From Cytophagaceae bacterium (GTDB lineage: Bacteria > Bacteroidota > Bacteroidia > Cytophagales > Cyclobacteriaceae): a DNA stretch of 64,000 nucleotides. Made by a program: the position numbers and the translations under genes. The stretch lies in contig CP030886.1 in the NCBI GenBank assembly GCA_006969745.1, positions 1,833,234 to 1,897,233 on the forward strand. The letters run 5' to 3'. Under the pieces are notes generated by a model. It saw only the letters and a list, made by a program, of their open reading frames with translations. It made no database searches and was not told the DNA's origin. Position 1 is the stretch's first letter. Every line of letters starts with the position of its first letter. This document shows, in pieces, positions 22,301 to 28,206 of this stretch.

Positions 22301-24786
22301 CTTGGGGCAACACCCTCCATGGCACCAATCTTCAGGTCTAAATTATCGCCTGTGAATATCACATCATTGGCACCTAGTGAAGCATTGGTTGCTACCTCTA
22401 CTCCATCTAAATAAAGTCGCATGGTCGTGCCATCATATGTTCCTGCTACATGATACCAGGTATTGAGGTTTAAAGTGACCAGGTGCTGAACCACCTCTGT
22501 ATCAAATGAGCTGAATTGGCCAAGGGCTATTGCAAGACCTCCGCCCAGATCGCCATATAGTAATGTATATCCATTCCGATTTAAGCCGCCATCTGAAATC
22601 AGAGTTCCTTTCGAAACAAAAGTAAATGACTCAGAGCCTGTGGGAAGTGCTGAAATGTTTACCCAGGCTTCTACCGAATAATTCTGATTTTCGAACGCAG
22701 CGTCTGTGGGAACCCGCACATAATCATCAATTCCATCAAAGCTAAGTGCCGATTGATCGACCAGACTCGTTTCATTTGCATCCTGAGTTACGGACATCAC
22801 ATTACCAACACCGTCATAAACCGAAGTTGCAATAGGTGTGACATCAACAACCTCTGCTCCATCAGGCAAGCCACTAATAGTGATATCAAACTCTACTTCT
22901 GATGGACTCAATACATTGAGAGAATTTATAATAACAGAAGCTGCTCCACCAGTTGTATTAACAGAAAAATCACCAACATCAACAGGAGTTGAACCATCCG
23001 CAGCACCATACACACCTTCATTAAATTCTACAAATATTCTATTCCGTAAAGCCGAAAGAGTAGTAGCTTGAATTACAGGTGGTGTAACGTCATATGTAAT
23101 ACTGAATGAATTTGATGGATTATTGAAATTTCCAGTTAAATCCGTAAGCATAGATCCGGAAACATCTACTTGCACCAGTCCACCTCCGGATGGAGTGATA
23201 TCCGCAGTAAATACAATGTTGTCTGCAGTATTAAGATTGCTTGGTGAACCATTGATAACGTCTATGTCTGAAAGGTCAAATCCAACCACTTCTTCAGAAA
23301 AGGTGATCGTAATTGGAAGTGGATTGGCAGCTGTAGGATCGGTTTCAGAAGATGTAATTGAAACATCCGGATTTCCAGTGTCTAATGGACCGGCAGGTGA
23401 TAACCCATGAGATGCTGCAATCCAGTCAGTGGCTGCATCCATGCTAGTGAGAAGTCCGGGGCTTCCTCCTTTCAAATCGCTTACTGTGCTTGTATTAGGT
23501 CCATCTGAAAGGTCATAATATGCAAACAGTCCTGGCATTAGCGCATTGACCTCTTGGTCTTTAAACGCATTGATCTGCGATTCCGAACGAGCCAAATTCC
23601 AGACTCTAACCTCATCGATCTGGCCTTGAAAAAACTCTCCTGCCGGAGCTCCGGTGTTTCCGCCGAATGTCACATTACCGCCATCGCCTGAAAGCACCCC
23701 ACCCGAGTAGCTGGCAATGCCATCTTGAACACCATTAATAAAAACTCTTATGTCTGTCCCATCCCAGGTACCTGCAATATGTGTCCAGGTGTTTATTGGC
23801 ACATCAGTTGACCCTAATGCATTTGCAAATGCTGCGATATCCGAATCGACAAAGAAGGAGACTTTGTTGTTATCAATTCGAAGCAAGAATTGTAGGAGAC
23901 TGTTGTAGTTTCCTACTACGGTATGAAAAGTCTTATCGGCTGTTCGATAGACCCAGGCCTCAACGGTAATGGACGGAAGCCCAACCAGGTTATCTCTAAG
24001 GCCAGTACCAAAATCAACATATTGATCCGTAGCATCAAAATCGAGCGCATAATTATTCTCTTGAATAGGTGCTCCCCCAATATATCCGATAGAACCGGCA
24101 GCTACCGATCCGTCTTGAAAAAGGTTGACAAAAGCATCATCATCTAGGTTATTTTCAAAACGAAGGTAAACGTCCAGCCCTGCTTCATTTCCTATTAATT
24201 CTTGATTGTAATCCCCAGCAATTGCCGCTCCATCTCTGGCTATGTTCCAAATTCTAACCTCGTCGTAGTAAATGGGATCACCTTCTATTGTTCCGTCAGC
24301 TCTATTCCCAATTCTAATTTGACCATCGTTGGTAGCTGTTCCTACGTTATAGTTGGAAGTAGTCACAGCAGTAGATACTCCATCTATAAATAATTGTCCT
24401 TCAGTACCTACTGAAGAAGGGTCATAAACAATTGCAACGTGGTGCCAGGTATCCGCTACAATTGTACCCGCCCCTGACAAGCCTTCGATCGAACTTACAT
24501 CATCACCTATCCAGAAAGATATTTGTCCTGTAGGAGTAACATAGGCATCTAATGGACGGGCTGTGTTGCTATTGGTTTGATTGACTAGTGAAGTAATCTG
24601 AGTAATAGCCGTTGGAATATAAATCCATTGCTCCACGGTAAAGCCACCCGTATTCAAACTATAGGTGACATTTACTTCATTACCGGCACCTGACATGTCA
24701 AGGGCTTGATTTTGAGCATTTGTGGAAAAAACGAGGAATAGAATTAGAGTAACTAAGGCAGTCTTTCTAAAGGTACTCGGTAGCAT
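7378..24786 (-). CDS. Giant T9SS-secreted modular surface protein (LamG, beta-helix, Ig/Fn3 modules)
   Basis: One uninterrupted frame of about 5,802 codons. ATG at 24786 is preferred over 24822 because it starts a signal peptide (MLPSTFRKTALVTLILFLVF, then STNAQ). Ten LamG/concanavalin-like modules begin near residues 23, 244, 678, 1008, 1466, 3083, 3436, 3800, 4135 and 4360. Each has an ALxFDGxDDYV-like opening, WHHVA, YLDGV and DEVRVW. Three right-handed beta-helix modules (about 1677-2118, 2185-2590, 2640-2996) each open with a TNTNDxGxGSLRxAI motif. Ig-like and Fn3 modules lie between LamGs and from 4600 to 5270, followed by a leucine-rich-like stretch, two SdrB/CNA-B-like folds, an Arg/Lys-rich patch (~5603-5628) and a type A T9SS sorting domain (~5718-5802, starting YPNPSSEYLNI). 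It is probably secreted through T9SS and anchored or released at the surface, with a role in adhesion or polysaccharide binding (inference). Open frames on the opposite strand are shadows of its biased codons. Confidence 0.93.
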   Translation of the reverse strand: MLPSTFRKTALVTLILFLVFSTNAQNQALDMSGAGNEVNVTYSLNTGGFTVEQWIYIPTAITQITSLVNQTNSNTARPLDAYVTPTGQISFWIGDDVSSIEGLSGAGTIVADTWHHVAIVYDPSSVGTEGQLFIDGVSTAVTTSNYNVGTATNDGQIRIGNRADGTIEGDPIYYDEVRIWNIARDGAAIAGDYNQELIGNEAGLDVYLRFENNLDDDAFVNLFQDGSVAAGSIGYIGGAPIQENNYALDFDATDQYVDFGTGLRDNLVGLPSITVEAWVYRTADKTFHTVVGNYNSLLQFLLRIDNNKVSFFVDSDIAAFANALGSTDVPINTWTHIAGTWDGTDIRVFINGVQDGIASYSGGVLSGDGGNVTFGGNTGAPAGEFFQGQIDEVRVWNLARSESQINAFKDQEVNALMPGLFAYYDLSDGPNTSTVSDLKGGSPGLLTSMDAATDWIAASHGLSPAGPLDTGNPDVSITSSETDPTAANPLPITITFSEEVVGFDLSDIDVINGSPSNLNTADNIVFTADITPSGGGLVQVDVSGSMLTDLTGNFNNPSNSFSITYDVTPPVIQATTLSALRNRIFVEFNEGVYGAADGSTPVDVGDFSVNTTGGAASVIINSLNVLSPSEVEFDITISGLPDGAEVVDVTPIATSVYDGVGNVMSVTQDANETSLVDQSALSFDGIDDYVRVPTDAAFENQNYSVEAWVNISALPTGSESFTFVSKGTLISDGGLNRNGYTLLYGDLGGGLAIALGQFSSFDTEVVQHLVTLNLNTWYHVAGTYDGTTMRLYLDGVEVATNASLGANDVIFTGDNLDLKIGAMEGVAPSLNHNRGMLDEVRVWNYARSAVQIGALYDEELSGSQTGLVAYYDFNDAAGSTLTELVSSRNGTLTNMDLTGATGNWASGGTGLAPADATPPILTFAEDLQTIGTTVIGGTIDDNFATIEVSLDGGTTRTPATNNGDGSWEYDMAVDPNFGGEAPYTVNIYAVDQTENEGSVSGNVTIDIENALSFDGADDYVQVDAPSFLPNDEIDDYTFEGWVYLNDNSRSQGLFGVNGDEPGSVEPSSMVSVTASGELRWTVRSSENATNFVSITHPGLAISQWYHIAASKTGADYRLYLDGQEVGSSLGTAIFDASNDYSDRDKFLIGTHWNVSGPQAGTQLDGEVDEVRYWSVGRTQEQINADAYTTLAAGTGLVASYDFNLGVPGSDNSGITTLTDLTVNTNDGILNGPFTLSGLTSNWVTSTAFDNDVFAPVFLGGYPLVDNITTTGFDITVQLNEPGTYFYVVVPDGATAPNVDDVRAGTGFGGTGQVAAGNINVTTPSTDFVLSPSGLASGTDYDLYVVAQDDEGSPNVQNSNTFFDVTTITPPLAPTNLIAYYRDATSVDLEWNDVATDNTDYLVEWSTSYDNFDPNIAGSNLVGAANAVGAVVGIGADQGYFFRVTAINGNEDASSQSTIEFATTESFPANALQFDGINDIVTFGDANLPSGTSSRTVEMWVNGTQQGANTYFFSYGTNAANQIFAMGFDTSGRLLFTQNGQSFTSSIVINDGWHHVAISYDGATYQMYLDGVADNTSSPATNTVLGGTATIGGFVTNSLYATSTIDEVKVWDIVKSDFSDRFASVNLGVAQPNLVAYFPLDEGAGTFAVDRTSNTNDGSLAGFDFAVGSDWVVSDISTDEVVANTSDAGPGSLREAINYANANPGTTISFNIPTGPYLINLATALPDITAAGTIIDGTTLPSWTSFGDAANMVEINGSSLGLNEAGLLINNVANVEIYGLILSGFTSSTVAVGAIEVSGDGADNVIIGAPTMGNIFHNMNSSGIAINHADFVTIQSNRFGTLDGTTRSEIGKHGIYLSGTTDNVLIGGNSGSGEGNQISGAGNGRRGIVSIAQGANFVIQGNLIGTDITGTASLHNEAGGVDIGGAISFLLGGSTAGQENIISGNNTDANAVGVIIGTAPTGSIVNNIVGLASDGTASLGNGGPGIILNTTSAGVVVDGNIISSNGGEGITSNTGFGNVDIINNIIGFDQTLTNSRPNAAGIVIDNGSGTNNRFGYKDNPNVIANNAGPAIDLTATSTGNSFVTNEIYDNLSGIVLAVGANNSIAPPTIDAVTTSSVSGTGLDGDWIHLYQGDGAGQGQVFLDSALVSGGSWNVTGLSLLVTDEVVATATDAADGTSAFSIAASIPPSLVTNTNDVGAGSLRDAITYANANPGTTITFDIPSAPYVINLASALPQITAANTIIDGTTLPVWAFGSAATMVTLNGSGIGGNANGININAADVEVYGLIFTAFDGNISNGAVYVASDAADNAIIGAANKGNIIHGTIGGNAIYIVNGDNATIQGNRIGTLDGTNLSAIGDHGIATTNEVTTLTIGGDFFTGEGNLISGAPANRYGMNLFGSGGSGLSNVTIRGNKIGTNEATNGTMPNTLGGINILGTNSAITIGGPSPGDLNIISGNADHGIIIQAGNTFDIDGNYIGLQSDGSTALGNGGSGIRINGTATNINIGTNSQNIIAENVEYGIVYDGNTSSNTALGTNIFSCNQLGGIGYGSGPLTPGATIDDVDFTTASVTTAAADGSSVYVYIADDGCSNNQGVAFVGAGLVAGGQAVISGGFAPSAHYVALVEDLNGFSEFSSPYFANFVMVTNTNDTGTGSFRAAIDSANMYPGASIYFNIPGSGPWNITLATDLPDIAGEGTIIDATTQPFWDISTANIPRIIGNASINNGLNFTENFVEVYGLHISDFNVRGIMYNLLGTESNGYTFGAPGKGNIITGNGSAGIQILTYTGGGAIQSNYIGILPDGTVAGMANQNGISLGTNGDNVQIGGLGAGEGNVISNNTTSEISLSNADFAIIQGNILGLTPDESAPAGAANGVNFTPSNNSTVEQNVIGGHTSGIRINSSNNNTIIRNNIGVASDGFTAFGNNNGIFFVNAGESDGNIIGSSTNTGDGNIIANSINTGIIIDAAASNGNEVRRNSIFLNSTSGIAINSGAQNGIAPPSIDPIASASTVTGTGTDGDEIDLYLSDGTGQGDTYLGSATVSGGTWSIGTLSLTNGEEVVATTTNATDGTSEFSISQQFSFAYPVAEGAGTALSLDGIDDYISFPPDGAYDLNTGSSVEMWIQPNWLAGSNSANPAIISVRNGTTVRYSLHINDALDEIGLANGIDPFRTVNYTFTQGEWHHVAFVFEAVNTLIYIDGEFAGTLTGTTIENPVAGLPLSIGWSNDAGNPEEYFTGGIDEVRIWNTELTESTIREWLAKKVTNTHPEFGNLAAYYRFDDAAPSAINNFTGGLTGAEIGGALLQSSGAHLGDASFYEYTYTAGSGRNLGDFFAQNLGTANLPLHIYQVNQTPANNSASGFNAIDDVAYYGVFSPGQTYQARYSIIGVTSDRRILSRADLTDPAWVAASGFLGTEVQDDQMISRVLSGSAQYVTATSNSPYPVEIDGGSALSFDGNDDVLINGVDLSGGAFTIETWFKTAEVSPYLVVLNENGSLTNTYALLNLNAGQVRFVLREPPAGSGGTVILSTGTFNDDQWHHATGVYDGVNTMTLYVDGIQVAQNIAVGSSGGYNTDVSLGKNFPNATGQLIGELDEVRIWSTALSETEIRDHMIGRIDPDVPAFASLVSAYKFDDGDPNTAFDLAGSNDGVITGATRVISGAPQGQGSIYSYVAGPAKLSTSAFGEDIILNVDDASQGVHGYLIGGAPDQTAANGFNALDQTRYYGVFAPGNPKVDVRMDYNNGGSPDTNRRILYRKDATDNAPVGGWERVSGLINSDPTTDSVYAYNVAPGEFTTATLNPPSSYPILSAADPGSALDFDGTDDQIDLGNISSLSETDAFTIEGWFNQTTLDQTRGMFIMRTDASNQIRARTWSDGNMYVYLHNASTFNAAFDYSTVVTANGWFHFAMVFDGNGATNADRMKVYIDGVEVSLTYNGTVPTSAPDLSSANFLISDDTDGDSMYWLGLIDEFRIWNASLTAGDIIAFANTTDISAHPNYSDMLAYYKFDDGTGSTAVEDVFSNNDGTLINMDENTDWVASGALTNPLTPPNAPSNFVAYASSATDVTFEWTDNASDETGFLLESADDFAFTTNVQTVNATIAADAVTTTENIGTDISKFYRLTATNGAEDATSVSSTEFATTSAFPGYALDFTTQDNEIDLGDPSEVDFGAGDFTIETWYKVNDPNFDGFRGLINKDEGAGSGNRQFLLSYDNNADGNIKNLSFVYFTAGDNGAQLNTPANTITDSNWHHIAVVRNGNSLEIYVDGILEASGITVGAHGTMFAATKTLGLGGNANIGGGWAQGQMDEVRFWNYARTQTEIQNNSNLKLNGNETGLVAYYPFDEGSGNETVDQSVNAIHGINTGTSQWVLNTNENALNFAGDNDYVSVTRTQLPTGLTFEAWIQTSSTDAVSNYTGNAALSVIGDVNNDVGLSFGITDGRVVFNHFDGSSWNTVQGNAIVNDNTWHHIAATHEQSTGDVNIYVDGILDITGNITYDAFYHEFNRIGSSFNTGTVDGDFFDGSIDEVRIWNDVVSGNDIRAHLYSDNLSGHPSVGNLVLHYNFNQGDPGGNNSGETAVFDQSSSALDGTLNGFALTGAASNFVSSAAFDHSGALASSVQATNISPSNIMDNSVDISWTNGDGQRRIVAMFEGIETEMPIPSDNLYFHADANFGGGDIVDGAWYAVYNGYGNSTTVNGLTAGTDYTIAVLEVNGPPTFEAYNSGADVDNPVNFTTTGASAPEIEVTGLGVEIVSGDNTPDLADDTDFGNGGVSHPVTKTYTINNIGTADLNLGTDAVSASGDTAFEVGLQPDAVVSAGGSTTFTIVFTAPAENTFNSEVQINSDDADEGFYTFDVTGVGIPAAPSQQASNIIASNIMDNSVDLSWTFGNGWGTVVAMYEGTDPFPAPIDNTTYIANTVFGAGDDIGGGWHVVYVGTGTSVSVTGLNSSSQYTVAAVEFYGNPGSELYNVSTETNNPINFTTTGADITPPNVTNLSPSLGTIIDGDTQLDITITFDEAMDTGIDPTISFPVEDPSNTLTYSGGLWDDNLNFTGSYLISDVDELLSNIDVRVNDAQDAAGNLMSTYDAADVFNIDTENPTITIDTYATSITSPQLTGTIDDANATIDIEVDGSNYAATNNADGTWTLAAGQITSLADATYDVIATATDQSGNIGTDGTSDELIISQTVVTLPAEDITSTSFTARWSEGLDVQTYQIDVSTVADFSTFVSGFQGTQIVATSITVDNLDFSSEYYYRVRLVNTSSQVSANSNTTVVKTIVDAETLADSVALRQIYDAINPQSLNWETDRLRDWIGVNLDAANRTRVEVVDINGTSAAGDMPNPFTAGAVGGLTNLLQMNVSNNDITGLMDYSATTINDLNVSANQLEFDDLEPLVGITTLDYSNQASVQFNEAEAQATEVRYNTDYTLSVSTGGSNNVYTWFRNDSQIASGDDFIVNGATNVILAIDYDNMGTFRAEVTSSLVPGLTIDIDAQDVLAVADIVMRLTDSDDVLLTNESFDGALLEAIRRTQGYDTLESAANVSGEFVFTNVVLGDYLCGIDPENGDAFIPTYFGDAFQWEEAEVILLRNDSLLTIRMTEVPPVLGPGDGDGNLDVLIEEDFGDDAGRVDARRRAAKRKCGLRRKRSGGRTGQNDDEFELIAYGETDDNGEFQFGFLPQGTYRFFVEYPGIPLDDSSFVEFEVGEAGVSDTDFKLQAFATEDGIEISIEAVLGVILEYFKDLEIYPNPSSEYLNIRYRHLKSGDVTAQLVDLAGNTKWSEDLRNGFDGQLRIDVTDFEEGIYILRFYDRESPQDNVVSFRVMVKD

Positions 24787-25064
24787 GATGTTGACTTTAG
24801 GTGGTAGTATTAAAGTGGCCAATTTAGACCGTTTGAAAATGACTTCAAATACCCCATTCTTGGTATTTCATCATTTTACCAACACTAAAATAAGGCCTCT
24901 ACCACCATTTATTTTTCAACAAATCGTTATTTCGATCAACTTTCAACCACCATCCACGAACAGTATTATATTAGGTATTGAGATGCACTATCTTTAACTT
25001 CTATAAGCTTTTGCATTTTCTAATGTCCTTAAGGCTTGCTTTCTTAGTACTAAAATCACTACCA

Positions 25065-28000
25065 ATGAAACTTCTACAAACAGCTTTATTAATAGCAATT
25101 TGTACCTCCGCTTTTTCCCAGTATGCTTTCGACAACAAAAAGGCTGAAAAGCTATATTATAAACTCGATGATGCCTATCTGGACTATGATTACAACACCA
25201 TTCTTGATGAAGAAGAGACCATAAAGGAAGTCTTTTTGACTAAAGAAGATACCGTAGCTGCAAACCTCTATTCGTACCTTGGAGAAGCCTATTATTTTGA
25301 ATTGAATGAGCTTCAGAAAGCATTGGAATTTTACAATCTGGAACTCAAATTAAGATCCAAAATTCAACCGAATGAAGCAAATAAGGATTTGCTATTCAGC
25401 ATCGCCAATATTCAAACAGAGCTGGGGTACTTTTCTCAAGCTGAAGGCTTGCTAAAACAAGTCAGAAAATCTGATGAAGAAGAGTTTGGTAAAAACAGCC
25501 AGGAATACTTTGAATCAACCACGGCGCTTATTGAATTGTACCTACAGACAGAGCAGGTCCAGAAAGGATTGGAAACCACGAAGGAGCTTCAAAAAGAGGT
25601 GGCAAAAAACAGTGTAGAAGAAGGTGTTTCTTACAAATGGACTGGTGACGCGTATGCAATAGAAGGTTCATTCAAAAAAGCTGAAAAGAACCTGATAAGG
25701 GGCGTTCGAACTTTCGAAGAAAATGGTCTAGAAGCCACTTTTGAATACGCCTCCACTTTGAATAGTTTAGGCGTCTTGTACATGGAAAAAGGCAAGTTGC
25801 CGGAAGCTGAGGAAATATTTAATGAGGCGTTAAGTGTTTTCAACCGTATGCAGGGAGACAATGAGGATGCCATTTCTGGTGTTCAAAACAACCTTGCCCT
25901 CGTTTACTTCAACCTTGGAGACTATGAGCGAACGAAAGAGCTCCAACGCCAAATTCTCGAGCAGGACAAAGAGTTTTATGGTGAAGGTTCATTCACTTAC
26001 GGATTAAGTCTTTTGAATTTAGGCTTGACACTACTTTACAATGGTGAATATGTAGAGGCTGAGAGGTTGCACCTGGAAGCCATGGAAGTGTTCGCAGAAA
26101 GTGCCGGTGAAGAAGGTATTGACTATGGTCGGGTTCAAAACAACCTGAGCTTACTCAATAGCAAAAGAGGATACGTCGATGAAGCAATAGATTACGGTCA
26201 GAAGGCAATCACCACCTATGAAAATTCGCTTGGAGAAGATCATCCTGAGACTGCCTTCCCATATTTCAACCTGGCCAATGCTTACCTAGGATACGAAGAA
26301 ATTGAAAAAGCCCTGCCACTAGCTAAGCGAGCGTATGACATTAGGAAAAAATCGCTTGGAGAGAAACATCCACAGTTTGCCCAGAGTGCAAATCAACTCG
26401 CCATCATCAACTGGAAGCTAGGAAATACGGACGCAGCGATGGGCTTTTACAAAGAAACTTTTGATAACTATTTCAACCAGATCAATACCTTTTTCCCGGT
26501 ATTGACGGAGGAAGAAAAAGCAACTTTCTATTATACAAAACTCAAGCCTGGGTTTGAACAATACATTTCTTTCATTGAGGAAACTTCCCGCGAGGATAAA
26601 GAGATAATCGGCGAAATCTATAATTATCAATTGGCATTGAAAGGATTGATAATGTACGCTACATCAAAAGTGCGCGAAAGTATTCTGTCCAGTGGGGATG
26701 ATGGTTTAATAGAAAAATATGAAAACTGGGTAAGTCAAAAAGAGCAATTGGCAAAACTTTTCAGTGTTACTGATATATCGCTAGCCCAGCGAAACAAAAA
26801 AATTGATTCCTTAACCAACATCTCAAATGCCCTTGAGGAGGAACTTAGCAATGAATCTAAAGTATTTGGAAAAAACTTCGCTAATAGAAAGCTAACCTGG
26901 CAAGATGTGCAGGCTACGCTTAAGCCAGGAGAAGCAGCTATTGAGGTGGTGAGGTATCGTGATTTCACTGCTGACTCAGCAGGAGTTTTTACGGATGAAG
27001 TTCACTATGCAGCATTAATCATAAAGGCGGATACAGAGGATTTTCCTGAAATGGTGATCATGCGAAATGGAGCGCAGATGGAAACAAAGTACCTGGCAAA
27101 CTACCGAAATGCAATCAGGTATAAGATGGCAGAAAACTACAGTTACAGATTGTTTTGGAGACCAATTGCCAATCGTTTGGGTGATGTGAAAAAACTCTAC
27201 TTCTCCCCGGACGGAGTATATAATCAGGTAAGCATATATACCCTTAGAAATCCACAGACCAAAGAATATCTGATCAATGAAATTGATCTTTCAATCATGA
27301 CCAACACGAAAGATTTAGTGACTGAAACTGAAGCCAATAATGGGACTGGAAGTATCTTCTTTGGATACCCAAATTACAACATGGGATCAGATGAAGGAGC
27401 GCAAGAGAAGAAAGAAAGCGGAGGGAGAGGAATGCGTAGTGGAGGTTCCGGCACACTTGAGAGAGGTGCCACTATCCCAAGGGGAATCAGAGGAAATCTG
27501 GTTCGGTATATGCGATCATTCAATGGATTGGGAATGCTGCCGGGCACCAAAAAAGAGGTGCAATTGATCGATAGCCTATATGCTACAAAATCAATCCAAG
27601 CGGAAGTATACCTACTGGAAGAAGCCGTTGAAAACAAGCTCAAGGAAATCAAAAACCCAACCACTTTGCACATAGCTACACACGGCTTCTTTTTGGAGTT
27701 GGATCCCGATGATGCTACGACTGATAAGTATGTAGAGAATCCTCTTCTCAGATCCGGGTTAGTCTTGGCAGGTGCCAATAGTTTTATCCGTTCCGGAGAG
27801 TTAGACGAGAGACAAGGATCTGACGATGGAATCCTCACGGCCTTTGAGGCAATGAACCTCAACCTGGATGAGACAGACATAGTTGTGTTATCGGCATGCG
27901 AAACCGGCCTGGGAGAAATCAAGAATGGAGAAGGTGTTTATGGATTGCAACGTGCGTTTCAAATCGCAGGTGCAGATGCCATCATCATGTCCATGTGGAC

Positions 28001-28160
28001 GGTAGATGATGCAGCCACGCAAGAATTAATGACTAATTTTTACGAAGAATGGCTCACTCATGGTGACAAACGAAGAGCTTTTAATACGGCTCAAAAAAGA
28101 TTGAAAGAGAAGTATGACAGGCCTTATTACTGGGGTGCATTTATTATGGTAGGAGAGTAA
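25065..28160 (+). CDS. Exported TPR-CHAT protein (caspase-like protease)
   Basis: About 1,031 residues from ATG 25065, which precedes a signal peptide (MKLLQTALLIAICTSAFSQ); an upstream in-frame ATG at 24978 would mask it. Tetratricopeptide repeats fill about residues 30-480, for example the units with LxNLGLTLLYNGEYVEAE and YFNLANAYLGYEEIEKALP. A helical linker follows, then a CHAT domain (about 690-1030). The CHAT catalytic dyad is visible: His873 in HIATHGFF and Cys945 in LSACETGLG, followed by GLQRAFQIAGADAIIMSMW, a classic CHAT signature. CHAT proteases are caspase/separase-like cysteine peptidases. The Gly/Arg-rich segment at about 785-805 (GGRGMRSGGSGTLERG) lies between the linker and the active site and could be a flexible or processing loop. 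The gene is divergent from the giant T9SS protein across about 280 bases. Substrate unknown. Confidence 0.9.
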   Translation: MKLLQTALLIAICTSAFSQYAFDNKKAEKLYYKLDDAYLDYDYNTILDEEETIKEVFLTKEDTVAANLYSYLGEAYYFELNELQKALEFYNLELKLRSKIQPNEANKDLLFSIANIQTELGYFSQAEGLLKQVRKSDEEEFGKNSQEYFESTTALIELYLQTEQVQKGLETTKELQKEVAKNSVEEGVSYKWTGDAYAIEGSFKKAEKNLIRGVRTFEENGLEATFEYASTLNSLGVLYMEKGKLPEAEEIFNEALSVFNRMQGDNEDAISGVQNNLALVYFNLGDYERTKELQRQILEQDKEFYGEGSFTYGLSLLNLGLTLLYNGEYVEAERLHLEAMEVFAESAGEEGIDYGRVQNNLSLLNSKRGYVDEAIDYGQKAITTYENSLGEDHPETAFPYFNLANAYLGYEEIEKALPLAKRAYDIRKKSLGEKHPQFAQSANQLAIINWKLGNTDAAMGFYKETFDNYFNQINTFFPVLTEEEKATFYYTKLKPGFEQYISFIEETSREDKEIIGEIYNYQLALKGLIMYATSKVRESILSSGDDGLIEKYENWVSQKEQLAKLFSVTDISLAQRNKKIDSLTNISNALEEELSNESKVFGKNFANRKLTWQDVQATLKPGEAAIEVVRYRDFTADSAGVFTDEVHYAALIIKADTEDFPEMVIMRNGAQMETKYLANYRNAIRYKMAENYSYRLFWRPIANRLGDVKKLYFSPDGVYNQVSIYTLRNPQTKEYLINEIDLSIMTNTKDLVTETEANNGTGSIFFGYPNYNMGSDEGAQEKKESGGRGMRSGGSGTLERGATIPRGIRGNLVRYMRSFNGLGMLPGTKKEVQLIDSLYATKSIQAEVYLLEEAVENKLKEIKNPTTLHIATHGFFLELDPDDATTDKYVENPLLRSGLVLAGANSFIRSGELDERQGSDDGILTAFEAMNLNLDETDIVVLSACETGLGEIKNGEGVYGLQRAFQIAGADAIIMSMWTVDDAATQELMTNFYEEWLTHGDKRRAFNTAQKRLKEKYDRPYYWGAFIMVGE

Positions 28161-28176
28161 GTTGTTTCAGAAAACC

Positions 28177-28206
28177 AAAAAGGGAAGGCTAGCGCTTTCC
28201 CTTTTT
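28177..28206. terminator. Bidirectional hairpin terminator holding a stop codon in its loop
   Basis: A 13-base-pair stem (28177-28189 with 28194-28206, including one G-T pair) has a four-base loop tagc. A-run and T-run flanks make it terminator-like on both strands. It lies 17 bases after the CHAT gene stop. The minus-strand PD40 gene ends here, its TAG stop occupying 28191-28189 at the top of the hairpin. Confidence 0.8.

Noticed and set aside
27374-27922. Minus-strand open frame of 182 codons
   Set aside because: It is antisense to the CHAT catalytic domain, whose motifs are intact. The frame has no recognisable protein features.
25065-28160. TPR-CHAT protein considered as a type III-E (craspase) effector
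   Set aside because: It has a signal peptide, and no gRAMP/Cas7-11, Cas1 or CRISPR array lies near.
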